DNA of 64,000 nt from an uncultured Ectothiorhodospiraceae bacterium (GCA_937141935.1 CAKZQS010000045.1:62001-126000), one strand, 5' to 3'; shown: positions 19,046 through 27,939, counted from the first letter of the stretch. Notes: generated from the sequence alone by a model not told the origin. Numbers and translations are program-made.

Positions 19046-19833
19046 GCACACAGTTGCGCGGCCAGACCGCACTGGTCACCGGGGCCTCCAGCGGCCTGGG
19101 CGTGGATTTCGCCGCCGGCCTCGCCGCGCGGGGTGCCAACCTGGTGCTCACGGCGCGGCGCGTCGACAAGCTGCAGGCCCTGGCCGACACGCTGCGCGCC
19201 GACCACGGCGTCGAGGTGCGGGTCGAGCCGGCGGACCTGAGCCGGGCCGACGAACGGGAGCGGCTGGCGCAGACGCTGGAACAGGCCGGCGTGGCGGTGG
19301 ACCTGCTGATCAACAACGCGGGCTTCGGTGTCTTTGGCGACTTTCGCGAGGTCGACTGGGAGTCCACCGAGCGCATGCTGCAGCTGGACATCGTGGCGCT
19401 GACCCACCTGACCCGGCTTTTCGTCAACCCGATGGTCGAGCGCGGCCGCGGGCGCATCATGCTGGTGGCGTCGACCGGCGCCTTTCAGCCCTCGCCGGGC
19501 TATGCGGCCTACTCGGCGGCCAAGGCCTACGTGCTCAGCTTTGGCCACGCGCTGCATTTCGAGCTGCGCCATACCGAAGTGACCTGCACCACGGTCTGCC
19601 CGGGGGTCACCGCCACCGAGTTCTTGCAGGTCTCGGGGCAGCGCAAGACCTGGTATCACAAGGCCACGATGATGAGCAGCCCCAAGGTGGCCGAGCTGGG
19701 CCTGAAGCGCATGCTCGACGGCGGCCCGGAAATCGTGACCGGCTGGATGAACGCCCTGAACGCCTTCCAGATGCGTTTCCTGTCGCGGCCGCTGATGGCG
19801 CGCATCGCCTGGCTGGTGATGCGCAACGACTAG
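19042..19833 (+). CDS. short-chain dehydrogenase/reductase
   Basis: 263 residues, classical SDR. Cofactor motif TGASSGLG at about 12-19, LTARRVDKL suggesting NADP preference (Arg after the second strand), NNAG at about 91-94, catalytic Ser in LVASTGAFQ, and YSAAKAY with the catalytic Tyr-x-x-x-Lys near 157-161. The C-terminus (MRFLSRPLMARIAWLVMRND) is hydrophobic and may touch the membrane, as in DltE-like SDRs acting on lipids. Translationally coupled to the upstream esterase. Confidence 0.88.
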   Translation: MSTQLRGQTALVTGASSGLGVDFAAGLAARGANLVLTARRVDKLQALADTLRADHGVEVRVEPADLSRADERERLAQTLEQAGVAVDLLINNAGFGVFGDFREVDWESTERMLQLDIVALTHLTRLFVNPMVERGRGRIMLVASTGAFQPSPGYAAYSAAKAYVLSFGHALHFELRHTEVTCTTVCPGVTATEFLQVSGQRKTWYHKATMMSSPKVAELGLKRMLDGGPEIVTGWMNALNAFQMRFLSRPLMARIAWLVMRND

Positions 19834-19889
19834 CCGCGCGGGCGGCGACCCAGGCCCCGATGGGCCGCGGCAGGACCCGCGGGCCGGAT

Positions 19890-20651
19890 CTACTCGGCGT
19901 AGCCCGGCAGCTTGCGATCCAGCCGGCGCAGCAGCCCGGGCCAGGCCAGCGCCCCGCCCATGCCGCGGGTGACCTGCTCGGCCTGGGCCTGGATGCCGTC
20001 GACCAGCGCCTGCGGCACGCGGTGCAGCTCGCCGCCGCCGGCCAGCGCGCGCACCTGGATCATGCAGGCGGCCTCGAAGATGTACATGGCCAAAAAGGCA
20101 TCGGCCACGCTGGCGCCCACGGTCAGCAGGCCGTGGTTGCGCAGCATCAGGAAGCTGTTGCTGCCCAGGTCGGCGACCAGCCGCGGCTTTTCCTCCGCGT
20201 TCAGCGCCACGCCCTCGTAGTCGTGGTAGCCCAGCGAGGCCAGCACGAACAGCGACTGCTGCGACAGCGGCTGCACCCCCGCCTTTTGCGCCGACACGGC
20301 CACGCCATTGAGCGAGTGCGTATGCATCACGCACTGCGCGTCCTCGCGCGCCGCGTGCACGGCGCTGTGGATCGTGAAGCCGGCCGGGTTCACCGGGTAG
20401 TCCGACTCGACCACCTTGCGGCCCTCGAGGTCGACCTTGACCAGTGAGGAGGCGGTGATCTCGTCGAACATCATCCCGTAGGGGTTGATCAGAAAGTGAT
20501 GCTCGGGGCCGGGCACGCGCACCGTGAGGTGGGTGAAGACGAGGTCATCCCAGCCATACAGCGCCACCAGGCGGTAGGCGGCGGCCAGGTCCACGCGCAG
20601 CTGCCATTCCTCGGCGCTGACCCGCTGTTGCAGCGATTCGGGCTTGCTCAT
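19890..20651 (-). CDS. class II aldolase/adducin family protein
   Basis: 253 residues from the ATG at 20651, with AAGGAG close upstream. The class II aldolase fold is shown by LVALYGWDDLVFTHLTVRVP, LINPYGMMFDEITASSLVKVD, TIHSAVHAAREDAQCVMHTHS (zinc histidines near 96-110) and LRNHGLLTVGASVADAF (third histidine near 172). Many proteins of this exact type act as non-sugar aldolases, decarboxylases or adducin-like proteins, and the substrate is not predictable. It is third in a leftward series after the copper chaperone and the alkylsulfatase-like gene, but a repeat-rich gap of about 136 bases separates it. Confidence 0.85.
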   Translation of the reverse strand: MSKPESLQQRVSAEEWQLRVDLAAAYRLVALYGWDDLVFTHLTVRVPGPEHHFLINPYGMMFDEITASSLVKVDLEGRKVVESDYPVNPAGFTIHSAVHAAREDAQCVMHTHSLNGVAVSAQKAGVQPLSQQSLFVLASLGYHDYEGVALNAEEKPRLVADLGSNSFLMLRNHGLLTVGASVADAFLAMYIFEAACMIQVRALAGGGELHRVPQALVDGIQAQAEQVTRGMGGALAWPGLLRRLDRKLPGYAE

Positions 20652-20686
20652 CTTTGCTCCTTCGCCCCCCGCGGGGCGCCTGCATT

Positions 20687-20787
20687 GGAACCGGCGCCGG
20701 TACCGGCATCGGCGCCGGCATCGGCACCGACCCTGGCCCTGGCCCTGGCCTTGACCCTGACCCTCACCCTGGCCCTCGTTCCGGCCC
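20687..20787. repeat. degenerate hexamer repeat tract
   Basis: About 100 bases of imperfect hexamers, (CCGGCR/ATCGGC)n changing to (CCCTGG/CCCTGA)n, fill the gap between the alkylsulfatase-like stop and the aldolase ribosome binding site. No gene is visible here. Confidence 0.8.
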
Positions 20788-22566
20788 TCAGTGATCCAGG
20801 CCCACGGTGGCCAGCGGCGCCGGCTCGGGCGCCTCGCGCGCCGGACGGAACAGCAGCATGAAGCGCGAGAAGCCGATGGCGCCACCCTCGACAAAATCCA
20901 TGTGCTGGGCGATGGCCACGGCCGGGCCGATCTGGCGGCCGAGCATCTTCTTCCAGATCAGCGAATCGACCTCGACCAGGATCTCGACATCCTCATGCAG
21001 CTCGGGCACGGGCTCCAGCACGCCGCGGCGCAGCCACAGCGTCCAGGCCTCGCCGCTGTCGGTGAAGCGCACGCCGACCTTGCGCTCCATGTCGAAGGTT
21101 TCCTCGGCGGCCAGGTTGGTGGCCAGCGCGTTCATGATCGTGGCCATGGGGATGGCGCGGATCATCTCGTCGGTGCCCGAGCTGATGGGCTCGAAGCGGC
21201 GGCCGTCGCGCAGCTCCAGCGCGCTCATCAGGTAGTAATGCCGCGCATTGGGGTTGCTGGCGCCCTCGCCCAGCCGGGTCAGCGCCTCGATGCGCGCGTC
21301 GAGCACGGCGCGGTCCTTGGGGTCCAGCCGCAGCAGCCAGTCGGAGAGCTGCAGCGCCCACTGCCACTCGCCCGCCGCAATCGCCTCCTCCAGCTGCTCG
21401 CCCAGCGCCGAAGCGCCGCCGGCCAGCGTGGCCATGCGCCGGGCCTCCTCGGCGGGCGGCAGCGGGTCCAGGCGGCTGGGGTTGCCATCGAACCAGCCCA
21501 GGTTGCCGGCGAACACGGCCCGCGCCGACCAGCGCGCGGTGCCATAGAACTCCTGCAGGAAGGGCTCGGCGCGTAGGTGCGGTGGCAGCACCAGGCGGGT
21601 GGCGATCTCGTCCGGCGTCAGGCCGGCGTTGATGTAGCGCACGGTCTGGTCGTGCACATAGCGGATGGCGTCGCGGTAGTTGGTCAGCACGCGCTGCGCA
21701 TCCTCGGCGCCGTGCACCGGCCGCGTATGGCTGGGCGCGATGTGCTCCACCGGCAGCGCGCGCATCGCATCGATCGACGCGGCCCACTGCTTCAGCGAGC
21801 GGTAGGGCGTGCCGCGAATCGTGTACAGATTGGGGAAGGCCTTGTACAGGTTGTCGCCCACGGCCAGCACCCGCGTCTGCGGCAGCCAGACAAAGATCTG
21901 GTCGGCGGTTTCGCCCGGGGCATGCTGCAGCAGCATGTCCACGCCGGCCACGGTGACCTCCAGCCGGTCGCCCAGCGTCTGCGTGGGCGCCACGAAGCCA
22001 AAGCGCGAGTTCTCGTCGATGGACAGGTGCGGGCCGATGCCGTCGTTGATCAGCCCCTCGGCGTCGAGCTGGGTGCCAAACATGCGCAGCGAGCGTGCGG
22101 TGATGATCGGCCGGTATTCGCTGACCACGCGGTAGACCAGCTCGGCCGTGCGCTCGTGGGCATAGACCTCCACCGGCACGGCGGGGTCGCCGAGCACGTC
22201 GATGAAGGCCTGGGCACCAAAGACGTGGTCGGTGTGGTTGTGGGTGTAGACGATGGCCTTGAGCGGCTTGTCGGAGAGCTTGCGGAACTCGCGGGCGACC
22301 ACCTCGCCCTCTTCCAGCGTTTCCATCGTGTCGATGACGATCAGGCCGTCGTCGCCCTCGACCAGAATCGCGTTGGCCAGGCCGTAGCCAATGGCGATCC
22401 ATACGCCGGGCGCGACCTCCTCGATGGCCTTGCGGAAGGTCTCGCTGTGGGCCTTGAGGTCCGCCGGCGAGCGGACATCCAGCCGGCCCGGCTCGGGCGC
22501 CGAGCGCTCGCAAGCGGCGAGGAACAGGGCCGGCAGCAGGGCCAGCCAGATCGAGCGAAAGGACAT
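20788..22566 (-). CDS. alkylsulfatase-like metallo-beta-lactamase-fold lipoprotein (SdsA1-type)
   Basis: 592 residues from the ATG at 22566 (GGGGAG upstream). A signal peptide ends in lipobox LAAC. The N-terminal MBL domain has IVYTHNHTDHVFGAQAF (zinc site, about 108-124), LQHAPGETADQIFVWLP and PNLYTIRGTPYRS. A middle dimerisation domain (WFDGNPSRLDPLPP, then LQLSDWLLRLDP) and a C-terminal SCP2-like domain (AEETFDMERKVGVRFTD) complete the three-domain plan of linear/secondary alkylsulfatases. It should hydrolyse alkyl sulfate esters in the periplasm or at the outer membrane. Some SdsA1 acidic ligands appear replaced (VGDNLYK where CTAE occurs), so substrate range may differ. It lies 48 bases after the copper chaperone on the same strand. 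Confidence 0.82.
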   Translation of the reverse strand: MSFRSIWLALLPALFLAACERSAPEPGRLDVRSPADLKAHSETFRKAIEEVAPGVWIAIGYGLANAILVEGDDGLIVIDTMETLEEGEVVAREFRKLSDKPLKAIVYTHNHTDHVFGAQAFIDVLGDPAVPVEVYAHERTAELVYRVVSEYRPIITARSLRMFGTQLDAEGLINDGIGPHLSIDENSRFGFVAPTQTLGDRLEVTVAGVDMLLQHAPGETADQIFVWLPQTRVLAVGDNLYKAFPNLYTIRGTPYRSLKQWAASIDAMRALPVEHIAPSHTRPVHGAEDAQRVLTNYRDAIRYVHDQTVRYINAGLTPDEIATRLVLPPHLRAEPFLQEFYGTARWSARAVFAGNLGWFDGNPSRLDPLPPAEEARRMATLAGGASALGEQLEEAIAAGEWQWALQLSDWLLRLDPKDRAVLDARIEALTRLGEGASNPNARHYYLMSALELRDGRRFEPISSGTDEMIRAIPMATIMNALATNLAAEETFDMERKVGVRFTDSGEAWTLWLRRGVLEPVPELHEDVEILVEVDSLIWKKMLGRQIGPAVAIAQHMDFVEGGAIGFSRFMLLFRPAREAPEPAPLATVGLDH

Positions 22567-22614
22567 TGTGTCTCCCCTGCGGGCCAACGCCGGTCGGCCC
22601 TCGTCGTGTCGTGG

Positions 22615-23109
22615 TTAGTGGTGGTGCATCTCGTCGGGTGCCGCCATGGCCTCGCGCGGCCGCACCGCCAAAGGCAGCTCCAGCTCGCGCGTTTCGCCCT
22701 GCGCATTGCGCAGCGCCAGCCGCGCCAGGCGCAGCTCGCCGGCCTTCAGCGGCTGGGTGGGTGTCATCAGCATCAGGTGCAGCCCGCCGGGCTCAAAACG
22801 CAGCTGCTCGCCGGCCTCGATGCGCACCGACTCGGCGCGGCGCATGCGCAGCATGCCGTTCTCCAGCCGGGTGCGGTGCACCTCGGTCAGCTTGAAGCCG
22901 TCGACCCGCGCCGACTCGAGCGCCCAGTCGCTGCCGGTCTCGTTGTGCAGCGTGAAATAGCCGGCAGCCATCGGCGCGCCTGCAGGCGGCATGGGGATCA
23001 CCCCGCTCTCCAGGCGCAGCTCGCCCTCGCTGCCGCCGGCACAGGCGGCCAACGCGAACAGCCCGGCCAGCAGCCACAGCGGAAACAGGATCAGGCGGGT
23101 CGCGGGCAT
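22615..23109 (-). CDS. PCu(A)C-type periplasmic copper chaperone lipoprotein
   Basis: 164 residues from the ATG at 23109. The signal ends in lipobox ALAAC. The copper motif is visible: VHRTRLENGMLRMRR, with RFEPGGLHLMLM about 20 residues later, giving the His/Met ligand set of the family. PPAGAPMAAGYFTLHN is the usual N-terminal strand pair. The C-terminus ends DEMHHH, a possible extra metal site. The family loads Cu(I) into the CuA centre of cytochrome oxidase or buffers periplasmic copper. No oxidase genes are near. Confidence 0.88.
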   Translation of the reverse strand: MPATRLILFPLWLLAGLFALAACAGGSEGELRLESGVIPMPPAGAPMAAGYFTLHNETGSDWALESARVDGFKLTEVHRTRLENGMLRMRRAESVRIEAGEQLRFEPGGLHLMLMTPTQPLKAGELRLARLALRNAQGETRELELPLAVRPREAMAAPDEMHHH

Positions 23110-23254
23110 CGGCGGCAGCGGGCGGAAAGGGGCGTGGGCGCAGTATACCCAGCGACCAGCGGCGGGCCGGCACGCGGCCGCGACAAGGCGCGGAGCCGAC
23201 GGCAACGACGGCGGGCGGTAGACTCGGGCCAGGTCCTTGTGGGAAAGCGCTGGC

Positions 23255-23548
23255 ATGAAAGTCCGCATCGAAATCGAACTGAGCCCGGAGGAGTTCCGCC
23301 AGCTGCTGGGGCTGCCGGATATCGTCGGCATTCAGGAGGATCTGGTGCGCTATGCGCGCGACAAGCTGGCGCAGTCCAGCGACAACTTCGACCCCGTGAC
23401 CTTCCTGCGCGACACGATGACCGGCAAGCGGGGGCTGAAGGCCTGGCGCCGCTTTATCGATACGACCATCGGCGCCGAGGAGGAGGAGCCCGCGCCACCG
23501 CCGAGTTCGCGGCGCAAGCGCAAGCCGCCGGCCGACCCGGAGGCCTGA
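23255..23548 (+). CDS. DUF6489-like small protein
   Basis: 97 residues from the ATG at 23255. MKVRIEIELSPEEFRQLLGL, then PDIVGIQEDLV and a helical middle with DPVTFLRDTM resemble the DUF6489 family of unknown function, where an N-terminal strand pair is followed by LGLPD. The tail is acidic (GAEEEEPAPP), then strongly basic (SSRRKRKPP). It may be phasin-related or accessory, given the convergent phasin-like gene beyond, but that is only context. Confidence 0.65.
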   Translation: MKVRIEIELSPEEFRQLLGLPDIVGIQEDLVRYARDKLAQSSDNFDPVTFLRDTMTGKRGLKAWRRFIDTTIGAEEEEPAPPPSSRRKRKPPADPEA

Positions 23549-23654
23549 GCCGGCAGGGAGAACTGAGCCGGCCCCGAGAACAAAGCCGGCCCGGACGACT
23601 CAGCCCGCCCGGCCCCGCGCCCGGTGGCCGGTGGCCGGTGGCCGGCGGCAGGGC

Positions 23655-23693
23655 AAAAAAAAACCGGGGCTCTCGCTGATGCGAGAGCCCCGG
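23655..23693 (-). terminator. rho-independent terminator of the phasin-like gene
   Basis: On the minus strand, a perfect 13-bp stem (CCGGGGCTCTCGC with its complement, 23664-23693) and 4-base loop are followed by nine T (A run 23655-23663 on the plus strand). It lies 50 bases beyond the phasin-like stop and is a textbook intrinsic terminator. Confidence 0.95.
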
Positions 23694-23743
23694 CTGGGGT
23701 CGGTGGCGCTGGGGGGCGCCACCCGGGGGAGACCCGTTTGGCC

Positions 23744-24334
23744 TTACTTGGCCGCGGCGCCGGTGCTGGCAGCCGTCGTGGTCGTCGTCTTGCGCGTGGT
23801 CGTGGTCTTGCGCGCGGTCGTCGACTTGGCAGCGGTCGCCTTGGCCGGGGCCTTACGCTTGGCAGGCGCCTTCTTGGCAGCCGGCTTCTTGCCTTCGACG
23901 GCGGCCTTGACGCCGTTCACGCCGGTCTCGGCCAGCTTGCGCAGCTCGGTGGCGCTCTTGCTGACGCGGGTCTTCGAGGTCTCGAAGGCCTTGACCACAA
24001 CGGTGCGGCCTTCCGGCAGGAAGTCGGCCGGCTTCTCGGCAACGGCCTTCAGACCGGCTTCGCGCGCCTTGCTGACGGAGGTCTTGGCCTTGCCGTACAG
24101 GTCCTCGGCGGCCGCCTGGTTGGTCTTGGCGACGTCGGTGGCGGTGCTGCCGACCAGCGTGCCGGCCTTCTTCAGCACGTCCTGCGACACCTTGATGGCG
24201 TTCTCGGCACGGCCGCTGACCAGCTCGTAACGGCTCTTGGCTTCGCCACGAACCTTCTCGACGCGGGTCTCGGCGTCCTTACGCAGGGCTTCAAAACGGC
24301 TCTTGGCCTGGGCAATCAATTCTTGCAGTTGCAT
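23744..24334 (-). CDS. phasin-like protein with histone H1-like C-terminal tail (PhaF-like)
   Basis: 196 residues from the ATG at 24334 with GAGGGA upstream. Residues 1-150 are continuous amphipathic helix (MQLQELIAQAKSRFEALRKD, then AAEDLYGKAKTSVSKAREAG and SATELRKLAETGVNGVKAAV), as in phasins that coat polyhydroxyalkanoate granules. Residues 151-196 are Lys/Ala/Thr only (AAKKAPAKRKAPAK, then TTTTRKTTTTTAAS), as in PhaF, whose tail binds DNA and helps partition granules. No PHA synthase is in the window, so a nucleoid-associated role alone is also possible. A strong promoter (24421-24450) and terminator imply a highly expressed single-gene unit. Confidence 0.75.
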   Translation of the reverse strand: MQLQELIAQAKSRFEALRKDAETRVEKVRGEAKSRYELVSGRAENAIKVSQDVLKKAGTLVGSTATDVAKTNQAAAEDLYGKAKTSVSKAREAGLKAVAEKPADFLPEGRTVVVKAFETSKTRVSKSATELRKLAETGVNGVKAAVEGKKPAAKKAPAKRKAPAKATAAKSTTARKTTTTRKTTTTTAASTGAAAK

Positions 24335-24420
24335 GGTGTGTCCCTCTGAAAAGCGGATGGGCGATGGGGGTCGAACTCGGGCGTAGTCGTGGGCTGACAA
24401 CTACGTCTTTGTTGCGGCGC

Positions 24421-24450
24421 ATCATATATGTGCACTGCAACATAGGTCAA
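24421..24450 (-). promoter_or_regulatory. sigma-70-type promoter for the phasin-like gene
   Basis: Reading leftwards, TTGACC (24445-24450) and TATGAT (24421-24426) are separated by 18 bases, giving a near-consensus vegetative promoter with expected start about 24413 and a leader of about 80 bases. The region is markedly AT-richer than the rest of the window. Confidence 0.8.
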
Positions 24451-24563
24451 GTGGTGCGACGCAACAATTTTTCTACACCAATGACTTGCGCCCCTCGCGG
24501 CTGACAAGCACCGCCCGCCTGTCGCAGACTGCGGGCCCTTCGGGAAAGACACTGCCCTTGCCG

Positions 24564-25877
24564 ATGACTCTGGTCGAAACGCTGCGCCGCACCTACGAGC
24601 GCGTCTGGAACGAACCGCGTACCGGCGCCCATGGCCGGCTGTTGTTCGCGGCGCGCCTGCTGCTGTGCACGCTGCGGGAGGTGCAGCGCGGCGACCTGAC
24701 GATGCGCGCGATGAGCATGGTCTACACCACGCTGCTGGCCCTGGTGCCGCTGCTGGCGCTGTCCTTCTCGGTGTTCAAGGCGCTCGGCCTGCACAACGAG
24801 ATCGAGCCGATGCTGCTGAACCTGCTGCAGCCGCTGGGCAGCGAGGCGCCGCGGGTCACCGAGCAGCTGATGGGCTTTGTCGACAACATCAAGATCGGCG
24901 TGCTCGGCTCGATCGGTATCGCGCTGCTGTTCTACACCGTGCTGTCGATGATCCAGAAGGTCGAGGCGGCCTTCAACACCATCTGGCGCATCCCCGCCAG
25001 CCGGCCCTTCGGCCAGCGCGTCTCGCAATATCTCGTGGTTCTGCTGCTGGGCCCGCTGGCGCTGACGCTGGCCTTCGGCATCACCGCCAGCCTGAGCTCG
25101 CATTCGCTGGTGGCCAGCCTGCTGAGCCTGCCGGGCATCGGCGAGGGCGTGCTGCTGCTGGGCTTTCTGACGCCCTTCCTGGTGATCTGCGGGATCTTCG
25201 CCTTCCTGTTCAAGTATGTGCCCAACACCTATGTGCAGCCCTCGGCGGCCATCGTCGGCGGGCTGGTCTCGGGCCTGATGTGGCAGGCGGCGGCGCTGGG
25301 TTTTGCCAACTTCGTTGCCGGCAGCAGCAACTACAACGCGATTTATTCCAGCTTCGCGATCCTGATCGTGCTGCTGATCTGGCTCTATGTGGCCTGGCTG
25401 GTGCTGCTGATCGGCTGCCAGATCAGCTATTTCATGCAGCACCCGGAATACCTGACCCGCGAGCGCGACCACCGCAACCTGGGGCCGCTGGAAACCGAGG
25501 CGCTGCTGCTGGATGCGATGGTGGAGATCGGCCACCGCTTCGGCGCCGGCGAGCCGGCGCTGGACGCGCAGGCGCTGTGCCACAAGCTGGATGCGCGCCC
25601 CGAGCACCTGAGCCCGCTGCTGGACGCGCTGATCGAGGCCGAGGCCCTGGCCGAGGATGTCGAGGGCCGGCTGCGGCTGGCGCGACCGGCCGAGGCGCTG
25701 TCGCTGGCCTGGCTGGCCGAGCAGGCGCACCTGCGCCTGAGCCGGCCGGCGGGCAGCCACCCGCGCCGCGCCAGCGATGCCCGCGTGCAGAAGGTCAGCG
25801 GGGAGCTGGAGGCGGCCCGCCGGGGTGCGCTCGGTGAGCGCACGCTGGCGGACCTGCTGGCCCGGGAGCCGGCCTAG
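24564..25877 (+). CDS. YihY/virulence factor BrkB family membrane protein
   Basis: 437 residues. About six membrane segments lie between residues 25 and 300, with the family motifs DLTMRAMSMVYTTLLALVPL near the start, TIWRIP after the third region, and SSNYNAIYSSFAILIVLLIWLY near 280. It was once taken for tRNA-processing RNase BN, which is not correct for this family; the function is unsettled. The last ~120 residues form a soluble winged-helix-like region (ALDAQALCHKLDARPEHLSP, then LDALIEAEALAEDVEGRL) seen in longer proteobacterial versions. Confidence 0.87.
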   Translation: MTLVETLRRTYERVWNEPRTGAHGRLLFAARLLLCTLREVQRGDLTMRAMSMVYTTLLALVPLLALSFSVFKALGLHNEIEPMLLNLLQPLGSEAPRVTEQLMGFVDNIKIGVLGSIGIALLFYTVLSMIQKVEAAFNTIWRIPASRPFGQRVSQYLVVLLLGPLALTLAFGITASLSSHSLVASLLSLPGIGEGVLLLGFLTPFLVICGIFAFLFKYVPNTYVQPSAAIVGGLVSGLMWQAAALGFANFVAGSSNYNAIYSSFAILIVLLIWLYVAWLVLLIGCQISYFMQHPEYLTRERDHRNLGPLETEALLLDAMVEIGHRFGAGEPALDAQALCHKLDARPEHLSPLLDALIEAEALAEDVEGRLRLARPAEALSLAWLAEQAHLRLSRPAGSHPRRASDARVQKVSGELEAARRGALGERTLADLLAREPA

Positions 25878-25908
25878 GCCGACCGCCGCCCGGGCACGCT
25901 GGGGCTAG

Positions 25909-26211
25909 CTAGCGACGCGCCTTCTTGGCCGGCGGCTTCTTCGCCGGCGGCGCCGACTCGGGCACGGTGATGGTCAGCTCCAGGGCCTCCATCGTGTCGT
26001 CGCGGCTCACGTCGATGGCCACGGCCGAATCCGGCACCTGCACATAGCGGCGAATCGCTTTGAGGATGTCGCGCTGCAGCTCGGGCAAAAAGCTCGGCGC
26101 GCCGCGCTCGTGCATGCGGTCGGCGACGACCACCAGCTTGAGCCGCTCGCGGGCCGTGTTGGCGGAGGTCTTGTCGCGCCGCTCGCGAAAGAGTTCGGTC
26201 AACCAGGACAT
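25909..26211 (-). CDS. minE: cell division topological specificity factor MinE
   Basis: 100 residues. The anti-MinCD helix region (TARERLKLVVVADR) and the dimerising beta/helix region (LPELQRDILKAIRRYVQV, then ELTITVP) are complete, and the N-terminal MSWLTELF is the amphipathic membrane-binding segment. It drives MinD ATP hydrolysis and pole-to-pole oscillation so that the Z ring forms at midcell. Unusual for MinE is the basic C-terminal extension ESAPPAKKPPAKKARR. It starts 1 base after the minD stop. Confidence 0.95.
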   Translation of the reverse strand: MSWLTELFRERRDKTSANTARERLKLVVVADRMHERGAPSFLPELQRDILKAIRRYVQVPDSAVAIDVSRDDTMEALELTITVPESAPPAKKPPAKKARR

Positions 26212-26212
26212 C

Positions 26213-27019
26213 TCAATCTCCAAACAGGCGGCTGAGCAGGCCCTTGCGCTCGCTGCTGACAAAGCGCAGCGGGCGGTCTTCGCCCAGGAAGCGGGCCACC
26301 ACGTCCTCGTAGGCCTGGCCGGCGTCGGCGTTGTCCTCAAGGATCACCGGCGTGCCGGCGTTGCTGCTGTTGAGCACCGTCTTCGACTCCGGGATCACGC
26401 CGATCAGCGGGATGGCCAGGATGTCCTTGACGTCCTCGATGGAGAGCATCTCGCCCTGCTGCACGCGCTCGGGCGAGTAGCGGGTGATGACCAGGTGCTC
26501 CTTGGGCGGCTGACCGGCCTTGGCGCCGACCGTCTTCGACTGCAGCAGGCCCAGCACGCGGTCCGAATCGCGCACCGAGGAGACCTCGGGGTTGGTCACG
26601 ACCAGCGCCTCGTCGGCGAAGTTCATGGCCAGGAAGGCGCCCTTCTCGATACCGGCCGGCGAGTCGCAGACGATGTATTCGAAGTCCTTGGCCAGATCAT
26701 CGAGCACCTTCTTGACGCCGTCCTCGGTCAGCGCGTCCTTGTCGCGCGTCTGCGAGGCCGCCAGCACATAGAGGTTCTCGATGCGCTTGTCCTTGATCAG
26801 CGCCTGCTTGAGGTTGGCTTCCCCATGCACCACGTTGACGAAGTCGTAGACGACCCGGCGCTCACAACCCATGATCAGGTCGAGGTTGCGCAGGCCCACG
26901 TCGAAATCGATGACTACGGTCTTGTGACCGCGCTTGGCCAGGCCGCAGGCAAAGGATGCGCTGGTGGTCGTTTTGCCCACCCCGCCCTTGCCCGAGGTCA
27001 CCACGATGATCTTCGCCAC
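26213..27019 (-). CDS. minD: septum site-determining ATPase MinD
   Basis: 268 residues, GTG start at 27019 with a purine-rich GAGGGGGA upstream. The deviant Walker A SGKGGVGKTTTSA is at about 10-22, switch I FDVGLRNLD near 38-46 and Walker B YIVCDSPAGIE near 115-125. The C-terminal membrane-targeting helix is KGLLSRLFGD. MinD-ATP dimerises on the membrane and recruits MinC (division inhibitor) and MinE. Middle gene of minC-minD-minE. Confidence 0.97.
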   Translation of the reverse strand: MAKIIVVTSGKGGVGKTTTSASFACGLAKRGHKTVVIDFDVGLRNLDLIMGCERRVVYDFVNVVHGEANLKQALIKDKRIENLYVLAASQTRDKDALTEDGVKKVLDDLAKDFEYIVCDSPAGIEKGAFLAMNFADEALVVTNPEVSSVRDSDRVLGLLQSKTVGAKAGQPPKEHLVITRYSPERVQQGEMLSIEDVKDILAIPLIGVIPESKTVLNSSNAGTPVILEDNADAGQAYEDVVARFLGEDRPLRFVSSERKGLLSRLFGD

Positions 27020-27050
27020 GGTTATCTATCCCCCTCAGGATTTTCGTTCA

Positions 27051-27815
27051 TCAGTCGAGCGCCTCAAATACCAGGCGCTCCTTGTCGAGCCGGATCTGCA
27101 CTGCGCGCTTGCGCATGTCCGCCGGAATGTCGTCGGCCACCATGTAGGTGCCGGCAATGGCCACCAGCTCGGCCTGCAGCGAGCGGCAGAAAATGCGCGC
27201 CGCCGTGTCCCCCTGCGCGCCGGCGATGGCCCGCCCGCGCAGCACGCCGTAAATGTGCAGGTTGCCGTCGGCGATGACCTCGGCCCCGGCGCCCACTTGC
27301 GCCGTCAGCGTCAGATCGCCATTGCGGATGTACAGCTGCTGCCCCGAACGCACCGGGGTCTCGTGCAGCTGCACGCGAAAAGGCTCGGCCCCACCCTGCG
27401 CCGGCGCCGGCGCGGCGGCCTGCGGCTCGGCCGGTGCCGGGGCGGCTTCGGCGGCGGCCGGCTCGGGCGGCGGCGCGGATTCGACCGGCGGCTCGTCGCG
27501 GCCCCGGCTGCCCGGGTCCTGAATCACGGCCAGGCCGGTGCGGCGCACCGCGGCCTCCATCGAGGCGGCGCCACGCACCGCGCCGATGACCTTGATGTGC
27601 TCGCGGCGCAGCACTTGCAGCAGGCCATCCACATCGATGATCTGCGGCTTCAGGTCGAGCGCCACGGGCAGCTCGCGCAGCAAAGCGGACCGCGTCAGCT
27701 GCGTGCGCAAGCTGTCTGCGATCTCGTCCAGATCATTGCTATGAATGCGCAGCAGCGAAACGCTGAGCATGCGCCCCCGGAACTCAAGCGCCGGGCGTGC
27801 CTCGGTGGTGCTCAT
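27051..27815 (-). CDS. minC: septum site-determining inhibitor MinC
   Basis: 254 residues from the ATG at 27815. The N-terminal domain (LEFRGRMLSVSLLRIHSNDL) inhibits FtsZ polymerisation. A long Pro/Ala/Glu linker (about residues 105-150) precedes the C-terminal beta-helix domain (QLYIRNGDLTLTAQVGAGAE, then GNLHIYGVLRGRAIAGAQGD and AELVAIAG) that dimerises and binds MinD. The linker is longer than in Escherichia coli MinC. First gene of the operon; 31 bases separate it from minD. A possible -10 (TAAACT) lies about 15 bases upstream of the ATG, without a clear -35. Confidence 0.95.
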   Translation of the reverse strand: MSTTEARPALEFRGRMLSVSLLRIHSNDLDEIADSLRTQLTRSALLRELPVALDLKPQIIDVDGLLQVLRREHIKVIGAVRGAASMEAAVRRTGLAVIQDPGSRGRDEPPVESAPPPEPAAAEAAPAPAEPQAAAPAPAQGGAEPFRVQLHETPVRSGQQLYIRNGDLTLTAQVGAGAEVIADGNLHIYGVLRGRAIAGAQGDTAARIFCRSLQAELVAIAGTYMVADDIPADMRKRAVQIRLDKERLVFEALD

Positions 27816-27939
27816 AAATGCCGCGGAGTTTAGCAGGGATCGGGCGCCACCCCGGCGCCGCCTGCCGGCCGCGGCGCTGGGCTGCATACTGCCGCTGAAC
27901 TTGCGCGAGCAGCCAGGGTTGCGACAGAGCGAATCGAGC

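Noticed and set aside
24564-25877. Naming this gene ribonuclease BN.
   Set aside because: The YihY/BrkB family was once given that name in error; the sequence is a multi-pass membrane protein without nuclease motifs.
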